Positions 52,158-60,324 of a stretch of 64,000 nt of DNA are shown piece by piece; positions within the stretch are counted from its first letter, which is position 1, and every line of letters begins with the position of its first letter. Under the pieces are notes generated by a model. That model saw nothing but the letters and a program-made list of their open reading frames with translations, had not been told where the DNA came from and made no database searches. Source of the DNA: Lachnotalea sp. AF33-28 (GTDB lineage Bacteria > Bacillota > Clostridia > Lachnospirales > Lachnospiraceae); NCBI RefSeq assembly GCF_003477885.1, contig NZ_QUEE01000006.1, positions 217,217 to 281,216 of the forward strand, read 5' to 3'. Both the position numbers and the translations under genes were made by a program.

Positions 52158-53177
52158 ATGGCAAAATTCAGATTTTCAGGGCATGGTGAGATGCGCGTTC
52201 TTACAGTGAAACCAGGGAGAAAGGAACGGATATGTGAAAGCGAGCGGGATTATCTCGCAGACAGGATTATAAACGGATTTCTCCCCTTAAGGCGCAGCAG
52301 GCAGTCAGGTTCCCTGGTCTATTATACGATGGATTTTGTCAGCCTGAAGGATTATCTGGAACATACTGTCCTGGGCCGCAGCACTTTTTTGAGAATAGCC
52401 GGACATATACTGGAAACCGTGGGCAGCTGCCGGGATCAGAACCTGGATTACCGCAATATCGTTTTACGTCCGGACCGGATTTTTGTAAATCCGAAAACTG
52501 CGTTGGTGAGAGTGATCTATCTGCCCTTTGTGCATTATGAGCAGCCGGAAACGCTGAAACAGTTATTTTTCAGCCTGGCTTTAAACGGCAGCTTCAGCCC
52601 CTATGAGAGCACGGAATATGTAAAGGATTATCTTAGATACCTAAACGAACATGAAGTGTTTTCCATAGTGGATCTTAAGGATTATCTGCAGGAACAAAAA
52701 AACGGAAAAACGTCCGTGCAGACCGGCGGCTGCGGAAGGACAGAGGAAAGCCGGCAGCCAAACGGTCCTCCGCAGACGGACTGCCCCACCGTTCTGCTTG
52801 AAGCGGACAAGACCACCCTTCTTGAAAATATGTGTGGGAATGAAGAGAATGCAGAGGAGCATTTGGCAGAACATATCAGCCTGATCCGAATTCTCACCGG
52901 GGAACGGATTTTGGTGGATCATGTGCCTTTTTATCTGGGGACGGATTTAAGGACCGCGGATTATGTAATCGGCGGCAGCCGTGGAGTGAGCAGAAGGCAT
53001 GCCCGTATAACCTGCAGCCAGGGGAAATGCTGGCTGTCTGATTTACATTCCACAAACGGAACTTTATTAAATGGCCGGCAGCTGATACCGCAAGAGGATA
53101 CGGCTCTGGCAAATGGGGATCAGCTGTCTCTGGCTGGCGAAATATTTGAATTTTTACAGGAGAAGAATGAGGTATGA
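52158..53177 (+). CDS. DUF6382-like/FHA-domain protein
   Basis: A 339-residue cytoplasmic protein. The N-terminal ~175 residues (RILVDH excluded; includes SLVYYTMDFVSLKDYLEH and LDYRNIVLRPDRIFVNP) look like the DUF6382 type seen before FHA domains and recall a degenerate kinase fold. A variable linker follows, then a C-terminal FHA domain (about 255-335) with GGSRGVSRRHARI and DLHSTNGTLLNG. FHA domains bind phosphothreonine, so the kinase two genes on is a likely partner. GGAGGG sets the start; the stop overlaps the phosphatase start. Confidence 0.78.
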   Translation: MAKFRFSGHGEMRVLTVKPGRKERICESERDYLADRIINGFLPLRRSRQSGSLVYYTMDFVSLKDYLEHTVLGRSTFLRIAGHILETVGSCRDQNLDYRNIVLRPDRIFVNPKTALVRVIYLPFVHYEQPETLKQLFFSLALNGSFSPYESTEYVKDYLRYLNEHEVFSIVDLKDYLQEQKNGKTSVQTGGCGRTEESRQPNGPPQTDCPTVLLEADKTTLLENMCGNEENAEEHLAEHISLIRILTGERILVDHVPFYLGTDLRTADYVIGGSRGVSRRHARITCSQGKCWLSDLHSTNGTLLNGRQLIPQEDTALANGDQLSLAGEIFEFLQEKNEV

Positions 53178-53989
53178 AATTTATGAGCGGGTATTATACC
53201 AGCAGCGGCGCGGGCGGAAGACCTAATCAGGACAGTTTCAGCATTCGTTTTGCTGAATATCCGGGCGGTGATATGGTACAGATTGTATTATGCGATGGCA
53301 TGGGAGGCCTTGCTGACGGAGAAAAGGCCAGTGCTGCCGCTGTCTTAGGCTTTCATGAATGGTTTACCCATGGTGCTAAGACCTTTTACAGGCGCGGCCT
53401 GGACTGGGACTGGCTGGAGACGGAATGGCGCGGTCTTGTCAGAGAGCTGAACCGTGCCATTTACACCTATGGACAGACCACAGGCTGCCGTCTCGGGACC
53501 ACTGTCACGGCTATGATGGCGGCAAAGGACAGCTATCGGATACTGCAAGTCGGCGACTGCCGCGTGTATGCGATGGAAGCCATGCCGACGCAATTGACCG
53601 TTGATCAGACTGCAGCCGTTCACAAGATGATGCTTGGGCAGCTTACAAAGGAAGAGGCGAACAGGGATCCGGCAAGAAATGTGCTGCTGCAGTGCGTAGG
53701 CGCATCCGCTAAGTGCCGGCCGGTATTTTATGGTGGAAGCATATCGGCCGGGGGGATGTTCCTGATCTGCAGTGACGGATTCTGGCATCATATGGAGGAT
53801 GGAAAGGTGCGTAATCATGTGGCCGTAAGCTCTGTAAGAACTGAGGATAAGAAAGAAAAATGCAGCTGGCAGCCGGAAACATACTTTTCCGGGATATGCA
53901 AAGATGCAGTGGAGGAATGTGTGCGCATGGGTGAGCCGGATAATATTACAGCCATCATGATCGGAACCGCGGAAGCGGAAGGGCAGTAA
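53174..53989 (+). CDS. PP2C-family protein phosphatase
   Basis: A 271-residue metal-dependent Ser/Thr phosphatase. It has the PP2C motifs in order: RPNQDSFSI (metal Asp), VLCDGMGGLADGE, GTTVTAMMA, LQVGDCRVYAM, LICSDGFWHHM and EPDNITAIMIG. No membrane segment. It overlaps the FHA gene by 4 bases and is followed by the kinase gene, forming a kinase/phosphatase pair expected to act on shared targets. Confidence 0.92.
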   Translation: MKFMSGYYTSSGAGGRPNQDSFSIRFAEYPGGDMVQIVLCDGMGGLADGEKASAAAVLGFHEWFTHGAKTFYRRGLDWDWLETEWRGLVRELNRAIYTYGQTTGCRLGTTVTAMMAAKDSYRILQVGDCRVYAMEAMPTQLTVDQTAAVHKMMLGQLTKEEANRDPARNVLLQCVGASAKCRPVFYGGSISAGGMFLICSDGFWHHMEDGKVRNHVAVSSVRTEDKKEKCSWQPETYFSGICKDAVEECVRMGEPDNITAIMIGTAEAEGQ

Positions 53990-54045
53990 GACAGCTTTGC
54001 AGCACATAGAAAGGAAACCGATGACAGTTTTAAGGGGGATATGGG

Positions 54046-56052
54046 GTGGAACATCAGTCGATGGGAACATCGGAGGCGCTGCCCAGGTGGGTCGGTAAGT
54101 ATGAGCTTCTGGCTTTAGTGGGCCGGGGCGGCATGAGCGAAGTCTATCTGGCCAGAGACCGCCGGCTTAACAAGCAGTGGGCGGTGAAGGAGATTAAGGG
54201 GAAGCTTATTGCACCGACATTGGAACTGAAATCCGTTTTGACAGAGGCGGAGCTTTTGAAGCAGCTGGACCATCCGGCCCTGCCGAGAATTGTGGATATC
54301 CTGGAAGATGATGAGAGAGAAACGGTGGATATCGTCATGGACTTCGTGGAAGGCAAAAATCTGAAAACGCTGATCGGCGAATACAGAGTGCTTTCCCAGG
54401 AGCAGGTAATTGGCTGGATGCTGCAGGTCTGTGATGCGCTTTGCTATCTCCACAGCCGGAAACCGCCCGTGATCTACCGGGATGTAAAACCGGAGAATCT
54501 AATGGTGAATATGGACGGCAAAGTGAAGCTGGTGGATTTTGGAATTGCGAGACGGTATAAACCCGGCAAACCGGAGGATACGCAGCCCTTGGGCACCCTG
54601 GGTTATGCTGCTCCGGAGCAGTTTCGGGGAAAGGGGCAGACCGATGCGCGGACCGATATATACGGCGTAGGAACGACGATGTATCATCTGCTGTCCGGGT
54701 ATAACCCGGCAGATCCGCCCTATGAACGCTTCCCGCTTACTTTGCTGCGCCCAGAACTGTCTAAAGGTCTGGAGAAAATCATACAGAAATGTACGATGCA
54801 GAATCCGGATAAACGCTATCAGAGCTGTGAAGAGCTGATATATGATCTTACACATTTTGAAGAATTGGAAGATGAGTACCGTCACAAGGAAAGAAAAGGC
54901 CTGCTATCTTTCGGGCTTGCGGCGGCAGGCGCCGCAGCCGCATTTGCCGTAATGTGGGCGGGCAGCCGGGGTATGGTGCGGACACAGCATTCTGCCTACC
55001 GTGAGCTGATCAGTCAGGCAGCCAGCTGTATATCTGCCTCCATAGCGGATGGCGAGTTTTCAGAGGAGGCGGTGGAATTGCTGGACCGTGCGATCGAGGT
55101 GCTGCCCTTAGAGGAAGAAGCCTATCAGAGGATGTTCTACTATTATATAAGGATGGGGCAGATCGGGGACGGTATGGATAAGCTCACCGCCTGCCTGAAC
55201 CGTGACCCGAAAGGTGCGGGAAGTAGCGGAAAGCTCTGTATGCTGGCGGCTAACGCTTATTTCCACGGGATATCCGGCGGTGATGAGCTGCAGCCGGACT
55301 ATGAAAGGGCGGCACAGTATTACGCCAAAGCGGATCAGAGTAAGGTGCCGGAGGCAAAGTACTGCCTTGGAATCGCACAGGCGCTCTGCATGCCCTCCAA
55401 TCTGATTGACTGGCCTGCGGTTATTGAGGAAATGGCCGGCTTTGAAAACTATATAGACGGCATGGCGGATGATGGGACAAAAGCGGAGAATTATCTGTCT
55501 CTGGCGGAGGTATGTCTCGCTAACCGCGGCTATCTTCTGGAGCAGGGGCAGGACCCATTCGCCTGGGCGATGCGAAGCTTGGAGAAGGCGGAGAGCGCGC
55601 TGAAATACAGGATTGAAGAGCGGGACGCGAGAATATGGATGCAGGAAATCCGTTTGAAGATGGGGGAGACCTGCCGTCTGTCTGCAATTTACAGTGATCC
55701 GGGAGAAGTCAGGCAGAAACTTTTGAAAGAGGCACTGCACATTTATGACAGCCTGGCAGACCGGACAGAAACATTGGGAATGCGTAAAAAAGTGATGCTT
55801 GCGGCGGCCTTTTGCTGCGGTGAGATGAAAGATTATCAGGAAGCATGCAGCAGATACCGCCAGATCATCCGGGAGTTTCCGGACTGTATTGAGGGGTACA
55901 CTGAAATGGGAACCATTGCCCTGACTGCTATGGCGGATGCCGCCACTGCCAGAGACTGCTGTGAGAGGGCGGAGGCGCTGCCGGGCAGCGGACAGAGCAG
56001 AAATCTGAAAGTGCTGCGTGAAAAGCTCGAGGCGTATACAGACGGAACCTGA
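54046..56052 (+). CDS. Transmembrane Ser/Thr protein kinase with TPR-like ectodomain
   Basis: A 668-residue Hanks-type kinase. The catalytic domain (about 19-275) has VGRGGMSEVYLA, Lys48, YRDVKPENLM (YRD in place of HRD), VDFGIA, and GTLGYAAPEQF. One membrane helix follows (about 285-303, LLSFGLAAAGAAAAFAVMWA), then ~360 residues of helical repeats of tetratricopeptide type, instead of the PASTA domains of PrkC/PknB. The start is GTG at 54046 with AGGGGG upstream. Encoded in the T7SS operon, it likely phosphorylates proteins read by the two FHA domains. Confidence 0.9.
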   Translation: MEHQSMGTSEALPRWVGKYELLALVGRGGMSEVYLARDRRLNKQWAVKEIKGKLIAPTLELKSVLTEAELLKQLDHPALPRIVDILEDDERETVDIVMDFVEGKNLKTLIGEYRVLSQEQVIGWMLQVCDALCYLHSRKPPVIYRDVKPENLMVNMDGKVKLVDFGIARRYKPGKPEDTQPLGTLGYAAPEQFRGKGQTDARTDIYGVGTTMYHLLSGYNPADPPYERFPLTLLRPELSKGLEKIIQKCTMQNPDKRYQSCEELIYDLTHFEELEDEYRHKERKGLLSFGLAAAGAAAAFAVMWAGSRGMVRTQHSAYRELISQAASCISASIADGEFSEEAVELLDRAIEVLPLEEEAYQRMFYYYIRMGQIGDGMDKLTACLNRDPKGAGSSGKLCMLAANAYFHGISGGDELQPDYERAAQYYAKADQSKVPEAKYCLGIAQALCMPSNLIDWPAVIEEMAGFENYIDGMADDGTKAENYLSLAEVCLANRGYLLEQGQDPFAWAMRSLEKAESALKYRIEERDARIWMQEIRLKMGETCRLSAIYSDPGEVRQKLLKEALHIYDSLADRTETLGMRKKVMLAAAFCCGEMKDYQEACSRYRQIIREFPDCIEGYTEMGTIALTAMADAATARDCCERAEALPGSGQSRNLKVLREKLEAYTDGT

Positions 56053-56066
56053 TACAGGTGATACAA

Positions 56067-56112
56067 AAGTGTGCGCAGATCGTCAACCTGCGGTTGATGA
56101 CAAGGATAAAGG
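56067..56112 (+). repeat. Ribosome-site-proximal hairpin, family D (copy 3)
   Basis: AAGTGTGCGCAGATC leads into TCAACC-TGC-GGTTGA (56083-56097, extendable by three pairs), then TGACAAGGATAAAGGGAGGG, the ribosome site of the small membrane gene. Same layout as at 19697 and 32471. Confidence 0.55.
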
Positions 56113-56122
56113 GAGGGAAAAA

Positions 56123-56389
56123 ATGCTGTATCTATGGATGTATTGGGGCGGAATGGCTGTGGGAGCCGTCCTGTTGGCAGCGGCAGTCTGTCTGTTCTTT
56201 CATTGCAGGATACCGGCCCTGGTGAGTTCGGTTGGAGAGCGGTTGCGTCTTAAGCGGTCAGTCTGCAAAACAGATCACGGGGCGGCATGGCCTGAATTAC
56301 GGAAGGATATACAGGAATTTATATTGGGACAGGCAGTGCTGATCACCGCTGCGACGGAGTTCATACCATTGGGGAGGGAACGGACATGA
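56123..56389 (+). CDS. Small single-span membrane protein of the T7SS locus
   Basis: An 88-residue protein with one N-terminal helix (MYWGGMAVGAVLLAAAVCLFF, residues about 6-25) and a basic cytoplasmic-type tail (ERLRLKRSVCK). The later part is amphipathic. The start at 56123 follows GGGAGGG. I do not recognise the family. Size and topology recall EssA, but there is no clear sequence match. Confidence 0.6.
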   Translation: MLYLWMYWGGMAVGAVLLAAAVCLFFHCRIPALVSSVGERLRLKRSVCKTDHGAAWPELRKDIQEFILGQAVLITAATEFIPLGRERT

Positions 56390-59300
56390 CGGACAGAATC
56401 AGTTGGTGTAAAACGGTATTTTTGATAATCGCAGTCTGTATGGGCCTTGTGAGCAGAGCGGAAAGCACGCCTGTCAAAGAGAATACGGCCGGCCTTACAG
56501 AGACAATGACAGCCCGTTATGGGGATTTCCTTCTGCTGGAGGAGGCGCCTGAAGCGGCACAGACAATGGATCAGACAGGCGGAGAGCAGCCAGGGGAATA
56601 TATATGGACCAGCGATGACAGTGAAATTGCAATCGTGTGTCTGGAAGAGGGCTGCTGGAAAGCCTGGGCGACAGGAACCGGCATAACTTTTTTAAGAAGA
56701 AAACAGCTTTCGGGAGACTTGGCCGGTGAAGTGACGGATAGGGTGATCGAACTTACCGTGGAAAAGCGTCCGCTTTTGATTGCGGCGGGAGGGCCGCTGT
56801 CAAAAGAATATGGGACGGTTACGCCGGAGATTGCCGTTAGTGCAAAAGGGTTTGCGGATTGGGATGCCGGTAATGAGGAATTTCTGAAGACACTGGAGTT
56901 TCCAAAGGCACAGGCCGAGGCGGAAAGCAAATGGATGCTCCCAGGCGTCTACCCCATAAGCTATTCGGGAGGCAGAGCGCCGGAACATTATTTTTATATA
57001 TATCCGGACGGACAGCAGGAGGATATACCGTGCTTTACGGTATACGAAGCCGATATTGCTTATGAAATCAGCCATACGGGCTTATGGCAGGGACAGATCT
57101 GGACAAACGAAGGACAGGCGTTTATAACGGCAAAAGAGCCGGGAGCGCGGATCGCGCTGTCATTTTCTGCGAAGGACCGTCCGGATGAGAGCTGGGAGGA
57201 AGAACGCTGGGTAGACGGAAGCAGCGGGGTGAAGATTGAGCTGCCAAAAGAGGGGACTGTGCTGCTTGGCTTTTATTTGCAAAATGAGGGCGGGGGCGTT
57301 TCCGCCAGAATTGAACAGACCGTGTATATTGACCGGAAAGCTCCTGTAGCAAAGATCCGTTACGAAAACGTCGGCCGGTCCTCGGACGGCATCTACACCG
57401 CGTCACCGGCAGAGCTTAAGGCGGCCGGTACGGATGCGGTACGGACAGCTCATATTACGATCAAAGAAGAAAATTTCGATCCTGCGCTGGCGGAGGTGCG
57501 GCTATGGGCGGAAGATGGCAGCGGAGGCGCGGTTGAGCTGCCGGATACCATGCGGAGAGGGGAGTGGAAAGAATCGGAGGCAGGATATGAACAGGTGATT
57601 GCGTTTACTTTGGATGCGAAGTACAGTCTGGAGCTGACCGGGACGGATAAGGCGGGAAATCCTGTGGATACCTCTTCCTTTTTGCCGGAGGACTGTGAGT
57701 TCATAATTGATACTGAGGCGCCGGAGAGACTTGAGATTGTCAGTCCGCAGCCTGACTGCGATATGAGGACAATGTATCCTGACGCAGATCTGCAGCTGTA
57801 CGCATTATACGGTGACAGCATAACACTTGAGCTGTCCGCATATGACAGGACCGCGGGCATAGCGGAATTCTTTTGTAAATTTGACGGCCGTGACCTGCAC
57901 GGGCCGGTTCACTGGGAAAAAAAGATCGCTGCACAGAGAACGCCGGACGGGAGCTATACCGGGACGCTGTTGATAGAGGAGGGACAGATGGGACGCGCTG
58001 AAGTGCGGGCATTGGACAGAGCGGGGTATTATATAGAGGAACAGAGCGGTTATCTGATTATTGACGGCAGAGTCCCCGGTCCGCCTAAGGCGGATACCAA
58101 CGGGTATGTGCCTGGAACCTGGACAAAGGAAGATGTCCTGGTGTCCGTTCAGGACAGCGCATCACTGGCCGGTATAAGCGGATATGAATACACGGTGGCA
58201 GAGGGAGAACTCACAGGCCTGGAGGAATGGCATCCCATGACTAAAGAGCAGAGTGTACGGGAAGAACAGACGGAGATGCTGCTCACGGCCCAGGCAGGCA
58301 AAGCGGATTTGGCTATCGGAACGGACACCAATCTGATCTATTACTTTCGCGGAGTCAGCAATCTGGGAATACCGGGAGAACCCTCCGAAGGGCTGGCTGT
58401 TAAAGTGCAGAAAACACTTCCGGTAAATGTTTCCCTGGATCTTGCCCCTCCCGGGGAACGCGGATGGTATACAAAGATTCCCGATATAACAATTAAGCCC
58501 GCTCAAAGGCCCGCCAGGGCCTGTCCTGCGAAGGTTTTCTGCAGGATATGGGAGCTCAATACAAAGCAGGAGGACGGCGGGCGGGTATGGGAGCCGGAAC
58601 AAAACCGGATAGAGCTTCCGGGAGATGGGGAATTCGGCCTGACGGTATGGACGGCGGATGAGGCGGGCAACCGGAGTCATCCGTCGGAGGATATAAGGTT
58701 AGAAGTACGGATCGATACGGTCCCTCCCAAGGCCGGTTTCTACTATGACGGAGGTGAAGCGCGAAACGGATCTTACTATGCAAGGCAAGGCAGACTGACT
58801 GTCTGGGTGACGGATCAAAATTTTTCACAGGGAGATGTCCTGTTTGAGATAGGCATTGTGAAAGGCACCCGGCCGGGTGAAAACGGCTGGATACAGGAGG
58901 GTATGACCTGGAAAAAGGAGGTGCTTCTTACGCAGGACGGGGAGTATGATGTGCGGATTTCCGGAACAGATCTGGCGGGCAATGCAATGATCCCTTTAGA
59001 GCAGGTATTCGCAGTGGATACAACCGCACCGACGATAAAGGTAAGCGGAGTTTCGGAATGGATGTCGAGCAGTTCGCCTGTTGAGGTATCGTTGGAAGTG
59101 GAAGAAGATCATCCGGATCGGTATGCGCGCAGGGCTGTCATAAAAGGACTGGTAAACGGCACCGCTTTAAGGGCAGGGGAGTGGCGTCAGGTAGAGGGAA
59201 GAGAAATCTGCACCTTTGGGACATTCGATCAGGATGACCGTTACCTCCTGGAATATACGGCCTGTGATCTTGCCGGGAACCGGACCGAGAAGAGTCTGCT

Positions 59301-59985
59301 TTTTACAGTAAACCAATCCGGCACCAGTTTCTTTCTGGAACAGAACCCCCAGGGCACATATTTAAATCACAGGTTTCAGCCGAAAATCCGTATGACGAAT
59401 CTGGATGAGATCACGGTTTTGTCTTTTCTGGTCAACGGTCAAAGCGCGCCGTACCGCTATGAAGGAAATGTCCTGTGGCCGGAGCAGGACTTTCATCGGG
59501 ACGGCAAATACAGAGTTATGCTTGAAGTGTGTGACACGGCCGGCAATACAGATTCCATGGCCCCCCTGGAATTCATTATCGATACGTCTGCCCCGGTGGT
59601 ACAAATAGACGGCGTGGAGGATGGGGGACGTTATCCGGACGGAGCGTCTGTGCGCATCTATAAAGATAAAACGGCGGACATATGGGACTATGTTTCGGTA
59701 AACGGTGCAGTTCTGGACCCTCCGGCATATCAGATCGGTGAAGACGGTGTGATCCGGCTGGAAATCCGGGAGAGCGGAGTCTGCCGTCTTTCAGCCGGAG
59801 CCTGCGATTACGCCGGCAATAAAGGCTGTATGGAGGCAGTGATTTATATAGGAAGGCCCGATATGCGCAGATGGGTTGTATTTGCAGGGGGAGCTTTGAT
59901 ACTGCTGCTCCTGGGAGCGGCAGCCCTTTTTGGAATAAAGGCCCGGACACGCCGGCAGGCGCGTAAGACGCGGCCAAATCCTTGA
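56386..59985 (+). CDS. Large surface protein with Ig-like repeats and C-terminal membrane anchor
   Basis: A 1199-residue exported protein: signal sequence at about 1-25 (TVFLIIAVCMGLVSRAES), long beta-rich body with repeated bacterial Ig-like units opening DT(E/V/T/S)(A/P)P (DTEAPERLEI, DTVPPKAGFYY, DTTAPTIKVSG, DTSAPVVQIDG) and containing GNxxD/AGN turns, and a C-terminal helix near 1163-1184 followed by an arginine/lysine tail. There is no LPXTG motif. It overlaps the small membrane gene by 4 bases, so it is part of the T7SS operon. Role unknown: adhesin, receptor or part of the envelope channel. Confidence 0.82.
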   Translation: MTDRISWCKTVFLIIAVCMGLVSRAESTPVKENTAGLTETMTARYGDFLLLEEAPEAAQTMDQTGGEQPGEYIWTSDDSEIAIVCLEEGCWKAWATGTGITFLRRKQLSGDLAGEVTDRVIELTVEKRPLLIAAGGPLSKEYGTVTPEIAVSAKGFADWDAGNEEFLKTLEFPKAQAEAESKWMLPGVYPISYSGGRAPEHYFYIYPDGQQEDIPCFTVYEADIAYEISHTGLWQGQIWTNEGQAFITAKEPGARIALSFSAKDRPDESWEEERWVDGSSGVKIELPKEGTVLLGFYLQNEGGGVSARIEQTVYIDRKAPVAKIRYENVGRSSDGIYTASPAELKAAGTDAVRTAHITIKEENFDPALAEVRLWAEDGSGGAVELPDTMRRGEWKESEAGYEQVIAFTLDAKYSLELTGTDKAGNPVDTSSFLPEDCEFIIDTEAPERLEIVSPQPDCDMRTMYPDADLQLYALYGDSITLELSAYDRTAGIAEFFCKFDGRDLHGPVHWEKKIAAQRTPDGSYTGTLLIEEGQMGRAEVRALDRAGYYIEEQSGYLIIDGRVPGPPKADTNGYVPGTWTKEDVLVSVQDSASLAGISGYEYTVAEGELTGLEEWHPMTKEQSVREEQTEMLLTAQAGKADLAIGTDTNLIYYFRGVSNLGIPGEPSEGLAVKVQKTLPVNVSLDLAPPGERGWYTKIPDITIKPAQRPARACPAKVFCRIWELNTKQEDGGRVWEPEQNRIELPGDGEFGLTVWTADEAGNRSHPSEDIRLEVRIDTVPPKAGFYYDGGEARNGSYYARQGRLTVWVTDQNFSQGDVLFEIGIVKGTRPGENGWIQEGMTWKKEVLLTQDGEYDVRISGTDLAGNAMIPLEQVFAVDTTAPTIKVSGVSEWMSSSSPVEVSLEVEEDHPDRYARRAVIKGLVNGTALRAGEWRQVEGREICTFGTFDQDDRYLLEYTACDLAGNRTEKSLLFTVNQSGTSFFLEQNPQGTYLNHRFQPKIRMTNLDEITVLSFLVNGQSAPYRYEGNVLWPEQDFHRDGKYRVMLEVCDTAGNTDSMAPLEFIIDTSAPVVQIDGVEDGGRYPDGASVRIYKDKTADIWDYVSVNGAVLDPPAYQIGEDGVIRLEIRESGVCRLSAGACDYAGNKGCMEAVIYIGRPDMRRWVVFAGGALILLLLGAAALFGIKARTRRQARKTRPNP

Positions 59986-60009
59986 CAAGAGAGGTATAAG
60001 TGATATAAT
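59982..60009 (+). promoter_or_regulatory. Promoter of the thrS T-box leader
   Basis: TTGACA (59982-59987) and TATAAT (60004-60009), 16-base spacing with TGA before the -10. The -35 overlaps the stop codon of the surface protein gene. Confidence 0.8.
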
Positions 60010-60014
60010 AATAG

Positions 60015-60290
60015 ACCAGAGGCCGGAAAACGCAAGCCGGCGCCTGTAATTAAGTCAATACGATGAAGAGAACGAGTAGGACAGTGTCTGGCGGCACAGA
60101 GAGAGGAACCTAAGGCTGGAAGTTCCTTGCCGGCGCCTGACCGAAAACCATCTCCGAGTGGCCCTTAATCGGGCCCGGCAGCTCCGTTACAGCTGAAATG
60201 AGTGGAAGAATCAATTAGGGTGGAACCGCGGATTTGCAGTAAATTCGTCCCTTTTTACATCGGTGCAGATGTAGAAAGGGGCGATTTTTA
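60015..60290 (+). ncRNA. T-box leader (threonine) with terminator
   Basis: tRNA-sensing leader of thrS. Stem I spans about 60020-60165, with specifier loop GAAAACCATC giving Thr codon ACC at 60147-60149. The T-box AGGGTGGAACCGCGG is at 60217-60231. The terminator has perfect arms 60246-60261 and 60268-60283, then ATTTTT. Uncharged tRNA-Thr should favour the antiterminator. Confidence 0.92.
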
Positions 60291-60324
60291 GTTGCTGCTA
60301 ACTAAATCAGAAAGGATGTTAGAT

